Shown: piece after piece, positions 1-6,214 of the stretch | Layout: each line of letters starts with the position of its first letter | Position numbering within the stretch: the first letter of the stretch is position 1 | DNA from: an uncultured Verrucomicrobiota bacterium | Lineage (GTDB): Bacteria > Verrucomicrobiota > Verrucomicrobiia > Opitutales > LL51 | Assembly: GCA_947174645.1 (NCBI GenBank) | Contig: CAMWJR010000050.1 | Location: 1 to 6,214 of the forward strand | Direction of reading: 5' to 3' | Length of the DNA stretch: 6,214 bases | Made by a program: the position numbers and the translations under genes | The notes under the pieces: model-generated | The model's input: only the letters and a program-made list of their open reading frames with translations | Told to the model about the DNA's origin: nothing | Database searches by the model: none

Positions 1-597
1 CCCTTAGACTATCCCATTCGAAAGGAATTTGTCACAATTTCTCAGGCGGATGCACGCGAACAATTGGGTTGGCCAGCACTTAAAAAAATTGTCTTAATCC
101 TCGGCGGTAGTAATGGCGCCCTTTCACTCAACAAATGGGCCGAACAAAACTTTTCAAAATTCGCCCATCACAATCTCGATTTTTACTGTATCGCCGGAAC
201 AGCTATGCGCCAAGAGTATGCGGTCAACCACGAAGATTGTACACTCCATATGCTCCCCTTTTGTCACGAGATGAACCTCGCAATTCGTGCAAGTGATCTT
301 GTGATTTCGCGTGCCGGTGCGGGCGCAATCGCGGAATGTCGTTATTGCAAGCGCCCGATGATTCTCGTCCCCTACCCACTTGCAGCTGATCAACACCAAC
401 GTGCTAATGCCCGTGCGGCAGAATTACTTGGTGTTGCAACGATGGTCGAACAAGATGAAATCGACCGTCTAGCACTGAAGATTTTAGAATTTTTCGACTC
501 CAAAACGATGTCCAGCGCGATGCAGCGCGCACTCGAAATTACATTCGTTCCCAACGCGGCGGAACAGTTTGCGCACCTTGTCCGATCGATGTTCTAG
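1..597 (+). CDS. murG: MurG, UDP-GlcNAc:lipid I N-acetylglucosaminyltransferase, C-terminal part (5' end outside window)
   Basis: MurG transfers GlcNAc from UDP-GlcNAc to lipid I to make lipid II at the inner face of the cytoplasmic membrane. The reading frame is open from base 1, so the first codons are missing. The visible 198 residues are the C-terminal, UDP-GlcNAc-binding half of a protein normally about 350-360 residues long. Numbering from the first visible residue, the frame starts just before the family's NPxRxEF stretch (here YPIRKEF). GGSNGA (35-40) matches the family GGSQGA loop. SRAGAGAIAE follows at about 101-110, and PMILVPYPLAADQHQRANA then matches the family segment with the paired Gln/His-Gln that contacts the sugar nucleotide. 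Isoleucine codons are all ATT or ATC (0 of 12 ATA). murG normally lies in the division and cell-wall cluster, often before murC. Here it is followed by a convergent gene, so the cluster ends or is broken at this point. The stop is TAG at 595-597. Confidence 0.95.
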   Translation, partial: PLDYPIRKEFVTISQADAREQLGWPALKKIVLILGGSNGALSLNKWAEQNFSKFAHHNLDFYCIAGTAMRQEYAVNHEDCTLHMLPFCHEMNLAIRASDLVISRAGAGAIAECRYCKRPMILVPYPLAADQHQRANARAAELLGVATMVEQDEIDRLALKILEFFDSKTMSSAMQRALEITFVPNAAEQFAHLVRSMF

Positions 598-2078
598 TAA
601 GATTTTGCCCACACAACACGTCGCGCCGTCGACTGCTGGCTATAGAAGCATGAGCTCGTTTCGTCCGTATCCGGCAAAACACAGCGAATCGTAATGTTGT
701 AGCGTTCTTTCATCTGGGCTTCAATCGCACAATCTTCACACAAATGAGTTACAACAAATCCGCCCTGTGCAGTTGCCCAGAGGTCTTCAAACTCCGATAA
801 CGTATGAATTGCCCTCGTCTGCGCATCACGGAACGTTCGAGCTCGCTCCAGTAATCCTTCCTGAATCGACTGCAATTCCGTCGGTAATTTTTCCCAAAAC
901 TCCTCCAAAGGCATCGAAAACGATTCCATTGTATACCGGCGTAGGCCGTACACCGAGCGGTTTTTGAGATCACGTGGCCCAACTTCTAAAATCAACGGCA
1001 CACCTTTTTTAATCCAGGACCATTTCTTTTCGCCACCATTGCGATCTTTCGTATCCACAAAAACGCGAATCGCTTCTCCGGCATAAGTTCTTTCAATCAT
1101 CCGTTGCTCCAGTTCCCGGCAATACGTAATCACCGTCTCGGCATCCGCTTCGTGATGAATGATTGGCAAAATGACGACGTGATAAGCGGCAAGACGTGGA
1201 GGCAAAACCAGCCCATCATCATCGGAGTGTGTCATAATTAGGCCACCGATCAAGCGCGTCGATACCCCCCAGGACGCAGTCCAAGCAAATTGTTCTTGGT
1301 TATTGCGATCGATAAAGCGAATATTACTCGCACGGGCAAAATTCTGGCCTAAAAAGTGTGAGGTTCCTGCCTGCAACGCCTTCCCATCTTGCATCATCGC
1401 TTCAATACAGAGCGTCTGGACTGCACCAGCAAAGCGCTCTGCGGCCGTCTTTTCACCACACAATACCGGCATCGCCATATCCTTTTCGGCAAAATCCCGA
1501 TACACTTCAATCATCCTCTGCGCTTCTGCCTGAGCTTCCTCTGCCGTTTCGTGCACCGTATGTCCTTCTTGCCACAAAAATTCTGACGTCCGTAAAAACA
1601 ATCGCGTTCGCATTTCCCAGCGTACCACATTCGCCCACTGATTGATTAAAATCGGTAAATCGCGATACGAATGCACCCAGCGCGCAAACGATGCACCAAT
1701 AATGGTTTCTGATGTCGGACGTACTATGAGTGGCTCTTCTAAGGGCGATGTCGGAACTAACTTTCCCTCTTCTGTTGCCTGTAATCTTGAATGCGTTACA
1801 ACAGCACATTCTTTCGCAAATCCCTCTGCATGTTCTGCTTCCTGTTCGAGGTAGCGTAACGGAATAAATAGGGGGAAATAGGCATTCTGATGTCCCGTTG
1901 CCTTAAACATCGCATCGAGGCGTTTTTGCATTTGTTCCCAAATCGCATACCCCCAGGGTTTGATGACCATACACCCGCGCACCTCGCTATTTTCGGCAAG
2001 ATCGGCTTCGCGAACGACCTGCTGATACCACTCCGGGTAATTTTCGCTACGGGTTGGTGTAATTGCAAATTTTCTCAT
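594..2078 (-). CDS. proS: Prolyl-tRNA synthetase, archaeal/eukaryote-like (type 3) form
   Basis: This cytoplasmic class II synthetase joins proline to tRNA-Pro. The length of 494 residues fits the short type 3 family and leaves no room for the editing insertion of ordinary bacterial ProRS. Class II motif 1 lies around GCMVIKPWGYAIW (35-47). The proline-binding loop is RPTSE (120-124). Motif 2 runs from RWE (153-155) to FLWQEGHT (167-174). GTSHFLGQNFA is at 238-248. Motif 3 is around GVSTRLIGG (271-279). An anticodon-binding domain of about 298-410 follows, then a C-terminal zinc-type domain ending in the conserved Tyr (Y494) typical of this form. Cysteines 447, 450, 466 and 477 are the likely zinc ligands, but Ser480 stands where a second Cys of a CxxC pair is usual. 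The start ATG lies 13 nt after the valS stop. The spacer AACTTTTTAATCA has no Shine-Dalgarno site, so translation may be coupled to valS. The gene shares its stop region with murG. Confidence 0.96.
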   Translation of the reverse strand: MRKFAITPTRSENYPEWYQQVVREADLAENSEVRGCMVIKPWGYAIWEQMQKRLDAMFKATGHQNAYFPLFIPLRYLEQEAEHAEGFAKECAVVTHSRLQATEEGKLVPTSPLEEPLIVRPTSETIIGASFARWVHSYRDLPILINQWANVVRWEMRTRLFLRTSEFLWQEGHTVHETAEEAQAEAQRMIEVYRDFAEKDMAMPVLCGEKTAAERFAGAVQTLCIEAMMQDGKALQAGTSHFLGQNFARASNIRFIDRNNQEQFAWTASWGVSTRLIGGLIMTHSDDDGLVLPPRLAAYHVVILPIIHHEADAETVITYCRELEQRMIERTYAGEAIRVFVDTKDRNGGEKKWSWIKKGVPLILEVGPRDLKNRSVYGLRRYTMESFSMPLEEFWEKLPTELQSIQEGLLERARTFRDAQTRAIHTLSEFEDLWATAQGGFVVTHLCEDCAIEAQMKERYNITIRCVLPDTDETSSCFYSQQSTARRVVWAKSY

Positions 2079-2091
2079 TGATTAAAAAGTT

Positions 2092-4791
2092 TTATAGAAC
2101 TAGGGCCAGGCGTCTTAAAGTTTCTTCAAGCTGCGTTTTTTTAGCGAAATTTTCGGCCAATAAGTCGCGCGCTCCCTGGATTACCTTTTCGGGCGCACTC
2201 GCTAAAAAATTTTCGTTATGCAGCTTTTGCTCACCGAGCTCGATCAGCTTTACAACCTGTGCGAGCGCTTGTGTCAGGCGCGCTTTCTCGGCCTCCACAT
2301 CGAGGCTCTCGGTTAATCCAATATAAATTGTTCCCAAGCCAACGGTACTCATCGGAAGTTGTAGGGGGCGCTCAACCAGTTTGATGTTTTGAGTTTTTAA
2401 AAGCGCTTTGAGTTGATCGAGATGCCGTTCGAGAGTCACCCGCTCCTCCCCTTCAGCCTGGTAATAAAGTGGAACATCCTTTGTCGAAGAAAGTCCAAAC
2501 TGTGCCTTAAGCGCACGTGCTGCAACGACCCACTCATGAATCGCATCGACTTCCGCTAATAACGCATCTGCATTTTGGAAATCAATTTTCTTTAATATCT
2601 GTCTGAGCTCCTCTGAGCTTTCCAACAGGACTTCACCGATAAACTGTTGGCCATAAGCGTGCTGGTGCCAGAGCTCTTCCGTGATAAACGGAATCATCGG
2701 ATGTAATAATAGAAGCAACTGACGTAAAATCAGATCATGAACCGCTAAAACCGTTGTCGAAGCCCGGGTCTTTGAAATCTCAATATACCAGTCGCAATAG
2801 TGCGTCCAGAAAAAGGTATAAATAATCTGCGCAGCACGGTTAAATTCATAGGCCTCCATCGCGCGTTCAAATGCTTCAACGGTTGTAATGAGTCGCCATA
2901 AAATCGCACGATCATCCGCTTCAAGCTGCTCGACATCGATTTGATCAATAATCGCTTCTAACGAAGTCCGATCGCCCTCTGAGGGATGTGATTGCCGGAA
3001 ATGGAAGGCATTCCATAACTTCGTACAGAACTTTTTACCAAGCGCGACACGCTCTTCGGAAAATAAAACATCTTGACCTTGAGGTGACATGAGTAAGAGT
3101 CCTAAACGCAACCCATCCGCACCGTACTTATCGACCAAGTCGAGCGGATCAGGCGAGTTGCCTAAACTCTTGGACATTTTCCTTCCCAAATGATCGCGAA
3201 CAATCCCGGTAAAATAGACGTTTCGGAATGGAATCGTTTTGCGGATCTCTTCGGACGAGAGTGTTTCTCCTTTTCCTAAAAAGTTTAAGCCCATCATGAT
3301 CATCCGTGCGACCCAGAAAAAGATAATATCGGGCCCCGTAACGAGATCGGTTGTCGGGTAGAAATACGAAAACCCATTGCGCTGCATCGCATCCGTATCC
3401 GGCCATCCAAAGACCCCCATCGGCCAAATCGCTGACGAAAACCACGTATCTAACACGTCCTCATCTTGCTCCCAGTTCTCGGGATCGGTCGGACCATCAA
3501 CCGAGACATGCCAATTTTGAGGATCATCGCGGTCTGTGTGCTTGCGGTACCATACCGGAATGCGGTGCCCCCACCATAGCTGTCGGCTAATACACCAATC
3601 GCGCAAATTATCGAGCCAATAAAGATAGGTTTTGGCCCAACGCTCAGGGCGGAATTGAATGATTCCTTCCGATACGGCTCGCTTCGCCTCATCCACACGG
3701 GGATATTTTAAAAACCACTGCTGCGATAACCGTGGTTCAATCGGTACATTCGCACGCTCTGAAAATCCCACATTATTTTCATACGCCTCCTCTTTCACCA
3801 AGAGACCATTTTGTTTCAAATAAATTCCGGCCCGCTTACGGGCTTCGAAACGTTCGAGACCGGCAAGTACACCGGCGGTAGCGTTCATATACCCTCTCGG
3901 ATCGATGACGCTAATGGCTTCGAGTTGATGGCGTTGGCCGATTTCAAAATCAACAATATCATGCGCTGGCGTTACTTTCAGTGCACCTGTTCCGAAGTCT
4001 TTCAATACCGCGGCATCGGCTACAATCGGAATCTCTTTGCGCTCAATCGGCCGCCAACAGTGTAATCCGATATAGGCCTGATAGCGCTCATCTTCGGGGT
4101 GTACCGCCACAGCGGTATCGCCTGGAATCGTTTCCGGACGTGTTGTGGCGACAGTTAAAAATTCTCCGGGCTTTTCAACGATCTCATAGCGGACGTAGTA
4201 AAGTGTGGAAGCCTGAGGACGCATAATGACCTCTTCATCACTAAGCGCTGTTTGACTGACGGGACACCAGTTGACCATGCGAAGGCCCTTATAAATTCGC
4301 CCCTGCTGATAAAGCTTCACAAACGCTATCTGTACCGCGCGAGCATAATCCGGATCGAGTGTATATTTAAGCGAGAACCAGTCACACGAAACACCGAGTC
4401 GCTTGAGTTGTTCGAGGATCGTATTACCATTTTTCTCACGCCAAGCCCGTGCATGTTCTAAAAACGCCTCACGTCCCATTTCACGACGCGATTTTCCTGC
4501 TTTTAGGAGTTCTTTTTCGACCTTTATTTGGAGGGAAATTCCTGCATGGTCGGTACCCGGGATCCAGGCGGCGGACCGATTTTTTTGTCGCGCGCGGCGA
4601 ACCAACACATCCTGGAGGGTATTATTAAGGGCATGGCCCATATGAAGGATTCCCGTTACATTCGGCGGCGGGATCACGATAGCATACGCCGTACGTTTAG
4701 GGTCTATTTTTTTATGAAACAGCCCGGCATTGGTCCACTGCGCATACCATTTTTTCTCCAAATCTCCTGGGACGTAAGTCAGATCAACCAT
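2092..4791 (-). CDS. valS: Valyl-tRNA synthetase
   Basis: This cytoplasmic class I synthetase charges tRNA-Val and edits mischarged Thr. The 899 residues are a normal full length. The catalytic fold shows PPPNVTG (41-47), the HIGH motif as HMGH (50-53) and WIPGTDHAG (76-84). The inserted CP1 editing domain spans about 195-340, with TTRPET (216-221) and GTGALKVTPAHD (267-278). Later blocks are DWCISRQLWWGHR (398-410), DVLDTWFSS (445-453) and KMSKS (538-542). The helical anticodon-binding domain is about 600-760, and the ValRS C-terminal tRNA-binding coiled coil is about 828-899. VNWCPVSQTALSDEEV (173-188) fits ValRS rather than IleRS or LeuRS. An oddity is GISLQ (84-88), where GIATQ is usual. 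The start ATG gives the expected N-terminus, but no Shine-Dalgarno site precedes it. It is the first gene of a likely valS-proS operon and is transcribed divergently from the SRP RNA gene. Confidence 0.97.
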   Translation of the reverse strand: MVDLTYVPGDLEKKWYAQWTNAGLFHKKIDPKRTAYAIVIPPPNVTGILHMGHALNNTLQDVLVRRARQKNRSAAWIPGTDHAGISLQIKVEKELLKAGKSRREMGREAFLEHARAWREKNGNTILEQLKRLGVSCDWFSLKYTLDPDYARAVQIAFVKLYQQGRIYKGLRMVNWCPVSQTALSDEEVIMRPQASTLYYVRYEIVEKPGEFLTVATTRPETIPGDTAVAVHPEDERYQAYIGLHCWRPIERKEIPIVADAAVLKDFGTGALKVTPAHDIVDFEIGQRHQLEAISVIDPRGYMNATAGVLAGLERFEARKRAGIYLKQNGLLVKEEAYENNVGFSERANVPIEPRLSQQWFLKYPRVDEAKRAVSEGIIQFRPERWAKTYLYWLDNLRDWCISRQLWWGHRIPVWYRKHTDRDDPQNWHVSVDGPTDPENWEQDEDVLDTWFSSAIWPMGVFGWPDTDAMQRNGFSYFYPTTDLVTGPDIIFFWVARMIMMGLNFLGKGETLSSEEIRKTIPFRNVYFTGIVRDHLGRKMSKSLGNSPDPLDLVDKYGADGLRLGLLLMSPQGQDVLFSEERVALGKKFCTKLWNAFHFRQSHPSEGDRTSLEAIIDQIDVEQLEADDRAILWRLITTVEAFERAMEAYEFNRAAQIIYTFFWTHYCDWYIEISKTRASTTVLAVHDLILRQLLLLLHPMIPFITEELWHQHAYGQQFIGEVLLESSEELRQILKKIDFQNADALLAEVDAIHEWVVAARALKAQFGLSSTKDVPLYYQAEGEERVTLERHLDQLKALLKTQNIKLVERPLQLPMSTVGLGTIYIGLTESLDVEAEKARLTQALAQVVKLIELGEQKLHNENFLASAPEKVIQGARDLLAENFAKKTQLEETLRRLALVL

Positions 4792-4839
4792 CGCAGCAAA
4801 CGTAACGAAAACCGCTTACAAGGGAAGTCCAAATCACAC

Positions 4840-4869
4840 ATCAAATTCAGTGCTTCCATCATTTTTCAA
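4840..4869 (-). promoter_or_regulatory. Candidate promoter of the valS-proS operon
   Basis: Read on the minus strand there is a -35-like TTGAAA (4869 to 4864), an 18-nt spacer and a -10-like TTTGAT (4845 to 4840). Transcription would start near 4833, about 40 nt before the valS ATG. The match is moderate (5/6 and 4/6 to the sigma-70 consensus), and the preferred promoter sequence of this organism is unknown. Confidence 0.35.
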
Positions 4870-4877
4870 CTCCGAGA

Positions 4878-4905
4878 TTGACAGTGTAGATGAAGTTAGA
4901 AAAGT
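4878..4905 (+). promoter_or_regulatory. Candidate promoter of the SRP RNA gene
   Basis: A perfect -35 hexamer TTGACA lies at 4878-4883. With a 16-nt spacer the -10 position is AAAAGT (4900-4905), only a 3/6 match. The placement predicts a transcript start at about 4912, exactly where the SRP RNA terminal helix begins, and that agreement is the main support. A shifted -10 such as TTAGAA (4896-4901) would leave too short a spacer. The site lies back to back with the candidate valS promoter. Confidence 0.4.
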
Positions 4906-4911
4906 GACATC

Positions 4912-5009
4912 GGACTGGGTACTATGCAATTGCGAGCCGGCTAACTCCGCCAGGTCTGGAAGGAAGCAACGGTCGTCAGGCCTTCGATGTGCCGTAGTTT
5001 GCCTAGTCT
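4912..5009 (+). ncRNA. ffs: Signal recognition particle RNA, small bacterial (4.5S) type
   Basis: The RNA of the signal recognition particle binds Ffh and docks with FtsY to deliver nascent membrane and secreted proteins to the translocon. The diagnostic block is at 4949-4972: CAGGTC, a CT/GG stem closed by a GGAA tetraloop, then the AGGAAGCA side of the symmetric loop that the Ffh M domain recognises. CCG (4947-4949) pairs with CGG (4970-4972) below it. The conserved TGTGCCG element of the 3' strand is at 4988-4994. The ends form a terminal helix: GACTGGG (4913-4919) pairs with CCTAGTC (5002-5008) with one G-T wobble. The length of about 98 nt fits the small form without an Alu domain. The exact ends are inferred from the helix. 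No strong separate terminator hairpin follows, but the terminal helix runs into a T-rich stretch (TCTTTATACTTT) that may act as a weak one. Confidence 0.93.
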
Positions 5010-5067
5010 TTATACTTTAGGAACATGTCTTAGCCTTTTGTTTCCGGTCTCCCCACTCTGAAGTAGA

Positions 5068-5079
5068 TTTCCCGGGAAA
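5068..5079. repeat. Perfect 12-bp palindrome
   Basis: TTTCCCGGGAAA is perfectly self-complementary and lies between the SRP RNA gene and the unknown gene, about 90 nt before the latter's start codon. It could be an operator for a dimeric regulator or a chance palindrome. It has no loop, so it is not a terminator hairpin. Confidence 0.3.
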
Positions 5080-5151
5080 GTTGTCACTTTTAAGCCCATA
5101 GGCACTGCTATTCATTTGCTATTTTTTGAAATATTTTTACTCTTACTCTCC

Positions 5152-5165
5152 AGAGGATTGGGTGG
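5152..5165 (+). promoter_or_regulatory. Candidate ribosome binding site of the unknown gene
   Basis: A purine-rich stretch precedes the ATG at 5169. AGAGG (5152-5156) is about 12 nt upstream, slightly far, and GGTGG (5161-5165) is 3 nt upstream, slightly close. Neither is ideal, but together they support this start and contrast with valS and proS, which have no such stretch. Confidence 0.4.
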
Positions 5166-5168
5166 AAT

Positions 5169-6182
5169 ATGGATAGCGTCAAATATAACAGTGTAAGTAC
5201 ACGATTTGCAGAAACGCTGAAAAACGACAAAACTAACCCCAACGACCAATATCGCGGGTATTTCACTTTCAACACGCAATCCCTCGACGTATACGAAACC
5301 GCTAGTGCCGCCAGAGTAGCAAAAACCGGTATCGGAATTGCTCAAAGTACAGAAAGCAAATCTCTGCGCACACAAATGGGAACTCCTGATACGAAGGTTC
5401 AAGGGGAAGTGCACTTGGACGAAGCAAAGGAGATGATGGATTGCCTTCGTAAATATTGTAATATCAATGAATCTGTTAGCACATATTCCGCCACACCGAA
5501 ATTAATAGGCACTGTGATGCCACAGGATGATCAGGGTTATCCTATACCGGATGAAGTACTTAAAAAAGATTTCGAGACAAAAAACCCAGGCAGGACGTGG
5601 GATCGTAGTATACACGAGCAAAACATCGCAAATGATTATACAGGCAATGGCCAGAAAATAAGTTGGACAAAGGCGCTTAAGGATCCCTGTGGTTCTGAAG
5701 AATGCAAGATGCACCGGTGTTTCATGGATACCGTTACGAAAGAGCTCGGGACAAGTCCATGGCTTGCAAAATTTTCTGCAATTATAAGGGAAAAAGAAAG
5801 CATACCAGAATCGGAAAGAAACCCGAAAGACCAAGAGATACTTGATAAGAACAAAGCAGCCTATAAAAACGAGGTTACACGAATTTTCTTTGATGCTGCA
5901 AAGAAAGCGGCAGATAACTATGACGGGAAAGAAATTCCTTTGACTCCTGTGGAGTCGAAAATATCCATAGATCCAGTAAACATAGAATTAACTAATGTCG
6001 AACCGAAACCTGCGGAGAGCACGCCGATAACAACTCCGCCACTTACACCCACAGAGATACCCACTATAAAATTTGATCCTCCACCACCGCCAAATTTCAT
6101 TCAGCGAGAACCATCACCGCTCCCCCAAAAACAGAATCTCCTGATCAAACAGTCCATGCTTACTGTCCCATACAGACCCTGA
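5169..6182 (+). CDS. Uncharacterised protein with Cys-containing middle region and Pro-rich tail
   Basis: I do not recognise this 337-residue protein. It has no signal peptide or membrane segment and is polar and charged, so it is probably soluble unless exported by a non-Sec route. Residues 1-75 are rich in Ser, Thr and Asn and look weakly structured. Residues 80-250 look folded and mainly helical and contain all five cysteines: C92 and C97 (Cx4C), then C174, C179 and C184 (Cx4Cx4C). A Lys/Glu-rich helical part follows (about 205-255). Residues 257-337 form a low-complexity tail with PLTP twice (257-260, 291-294) and five consecutive prolines (304-308). Codon use is unlike murG: 13 of 22 Ile codons are ATA (0 of 12 in murG) and 5 of 13 Arg codons are AGA or AGG. 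Sampled stretches are about 40-42% GC. This suggests recent transfer or relaxed selection. It could be a lineage-specific or host-interaction protein, but nothing seen proves that. The stop lies 9 bases before a probable adapter. Confidence 0.75.
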   Translation: MDSVKYNSVSTRFAETLKNDKTNPNDQYRGYFTFNTQSLDVYETASAARVAKTGIGIAQSTESKSLRTQMGTPDTKVQGEVHLDEAKEMMDCLRKYCNINESVSTYSATPKLIGTVMPQDDQGYPIPDEVLKKDFETKNPGRTWDRSIHEQNIANDYTGNGQKISWTKALKDPCGSEECKMHRCFMDTVTKELGTSPWLAKFSAIIREKESIPESERNPKDQEILDKNKAAYKNEVTRIFFDAAKKAADNYDGKEIPLTPVESKISIDPVNIELTNVEPKPAESTPITTPPLTPTEIPTIKFDPPPPPNFIQREPSPLPQKQNLLIKQSMLTVPYRP

Positions 6183-6191
6183 CCTATAAAA

Positions 6192-6214
6192 CTGTCTCTT
6201 ATAAACATCGACTA
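6192..6214. other. Probable Nextera (Tn5 mosaic end) adapter remnant at contig end
   Basis: CTGTCTCTTATA (6192-6203) is identical to the first 12 bases of the engineered Tn5 mosaic end used in tagmentation libraries. Over 19 bases the match is 17, with differences at positions 13 and 19. The following GACTA may be a degraded start of the adapter arm. The match to the natural IS50 outer end is poorer (CTGACTC instead of CTGTCTC). The position at the extreme end of the sequence fits untrimmed read-through rather than a genomic transposon. Confidence 0.8.

Larger units (their letters stand above)
4900..5091. repeat. 10-bp inverted repeat bracketing the SRP RNA gene
   Basis: AAAAGTGACA at 4900-4909 is the exact reverse complement of TGTCACTTTT at 5082-5091. 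The arms enclose the SRP RNA and about 70 nt downstream of it. The left arm covers the presumed -10 region. A longer transcript could pair the arms, but the repeat is short enough to arise by chance. Confidence 0.4.
5010..5168. other. Non-coding stretch between the SRP RNA and the unknown gene
   Basis: No coding region or recognisable RNA is seen in these 159 bases. They contain the perfect 12-bp palindrome TTTCCCGGGAAA (5068-5079), the right arm of the inverted repeat (5082-5091) and an AT-rich run (about 5111-5140) with TTGAAA and TATTTT elements but no well-spaced promoter pair. A promoter for the downstream gene probably lies here, though read-through from the SRP RNA gene is possible because no strong terminator is visible. 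Confidence 0.5.

Noticed and set aside
2063..2326. 87-codon open frame on the plus strand across the valS-proS junction
   Set aside because: It is antisense to the valS coiled-coil end and the proS start, with a low-complexity Ser/Ala/Phe product and no ribosome binding site.
4552..4565. GGTACCCGGGATCC resembles a KpnI-SmaI-BamHI cloning polylinker
   Set aside because: On the minus strand it encodes part of the conserved ValRS motif WIPGTDHAG in frame, so it is native coding sequence that happens to match.
4528..4881. 117-codon open frame on the plus strand opposite the valS start
   Set aside because: It is antisense to the highly conserved HIGH-motif region of valS and its protein resembles no family; it is a shadow frame.
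5020..5043. Possible terminator hairpin after the SRP RNA (GGAACA with TGTTTCC)
   Set aside because: The stem needs a bulge, is AT-rich and is not followed by a T run, so it is too weak to call.
5112..5414. 100-codon minus-strand open frame opposite the start of the unknown gene
   Set aside because: It overlaps the better-supported plus-strand gene, has no ribosome binding site and resembles no family.
5918..6100. Gly/Val-rich minus-strand open frame
   Set aside because: Its Gly repeats are the antisense of the Pro-rich tail of the gene on the plus strand.
6192..6214. Genomic Tn5/IS50 end
   Set aside because: The bases fit the engineered mosaic end better than the natural outer or inside ends, there is no transposase nearby, and the match sits at the extreme end of the sequence.

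Overview
This window reads as a bacterial contig with four protein-coding regions and one RNA gene. Gene content is bacterial: murG for peptidoglycan, a bacterial-type ValRS and a small bacterial SRP RNA. The prolyl-tRNA synthetase is of the archaeal/eukaryote-like form found in some bacterial lineages. That form, the general look of the ValRS and the lack of clear Shine-Dalgarno sites ahead of valS and proS would fit the PVC group (for example Verrucomicrobiota), but this placement is a weak inference and no 16S or other decisive marker is present.

Layout. Bases 1-597 (+) hold the 3' end of murG, cut by the window edge. It meets proS (594-2078, -) tail to tail, and the two stop codons share one CTAG. 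Upstream of proS on the same strand is valS (2092-4791, -), with only 13 nt between them, so valS-proS looks like a two-gene synthetase operon. A 377-bp gap (4792-5168) holds divergent promoter candidates and the SRP RNA gene (about 4912-5009, +). A 337-codon gene of unknown function (5169-6182, +) follows. Its codon use differs sharply from murG, and it has a cysteine-containing middle and a proline-rich tail.

The last 23 bases (6192-6214) closely resemble the Tn5 mosaic end used as a Nextera sequencing adapter. They are probably non-genomic, which suggests that the right edge is a true contig end.

The recognisable genes are housekeeping genes: lipid II synthesis, charging of tRNA-Val and tRNA-Pro, and co-translational protein targeting. 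I see no defence system, CRISPR array, tRNA, insertion sequence or phage module. The one candidate for new biology is the unrecognised gene at the right end.
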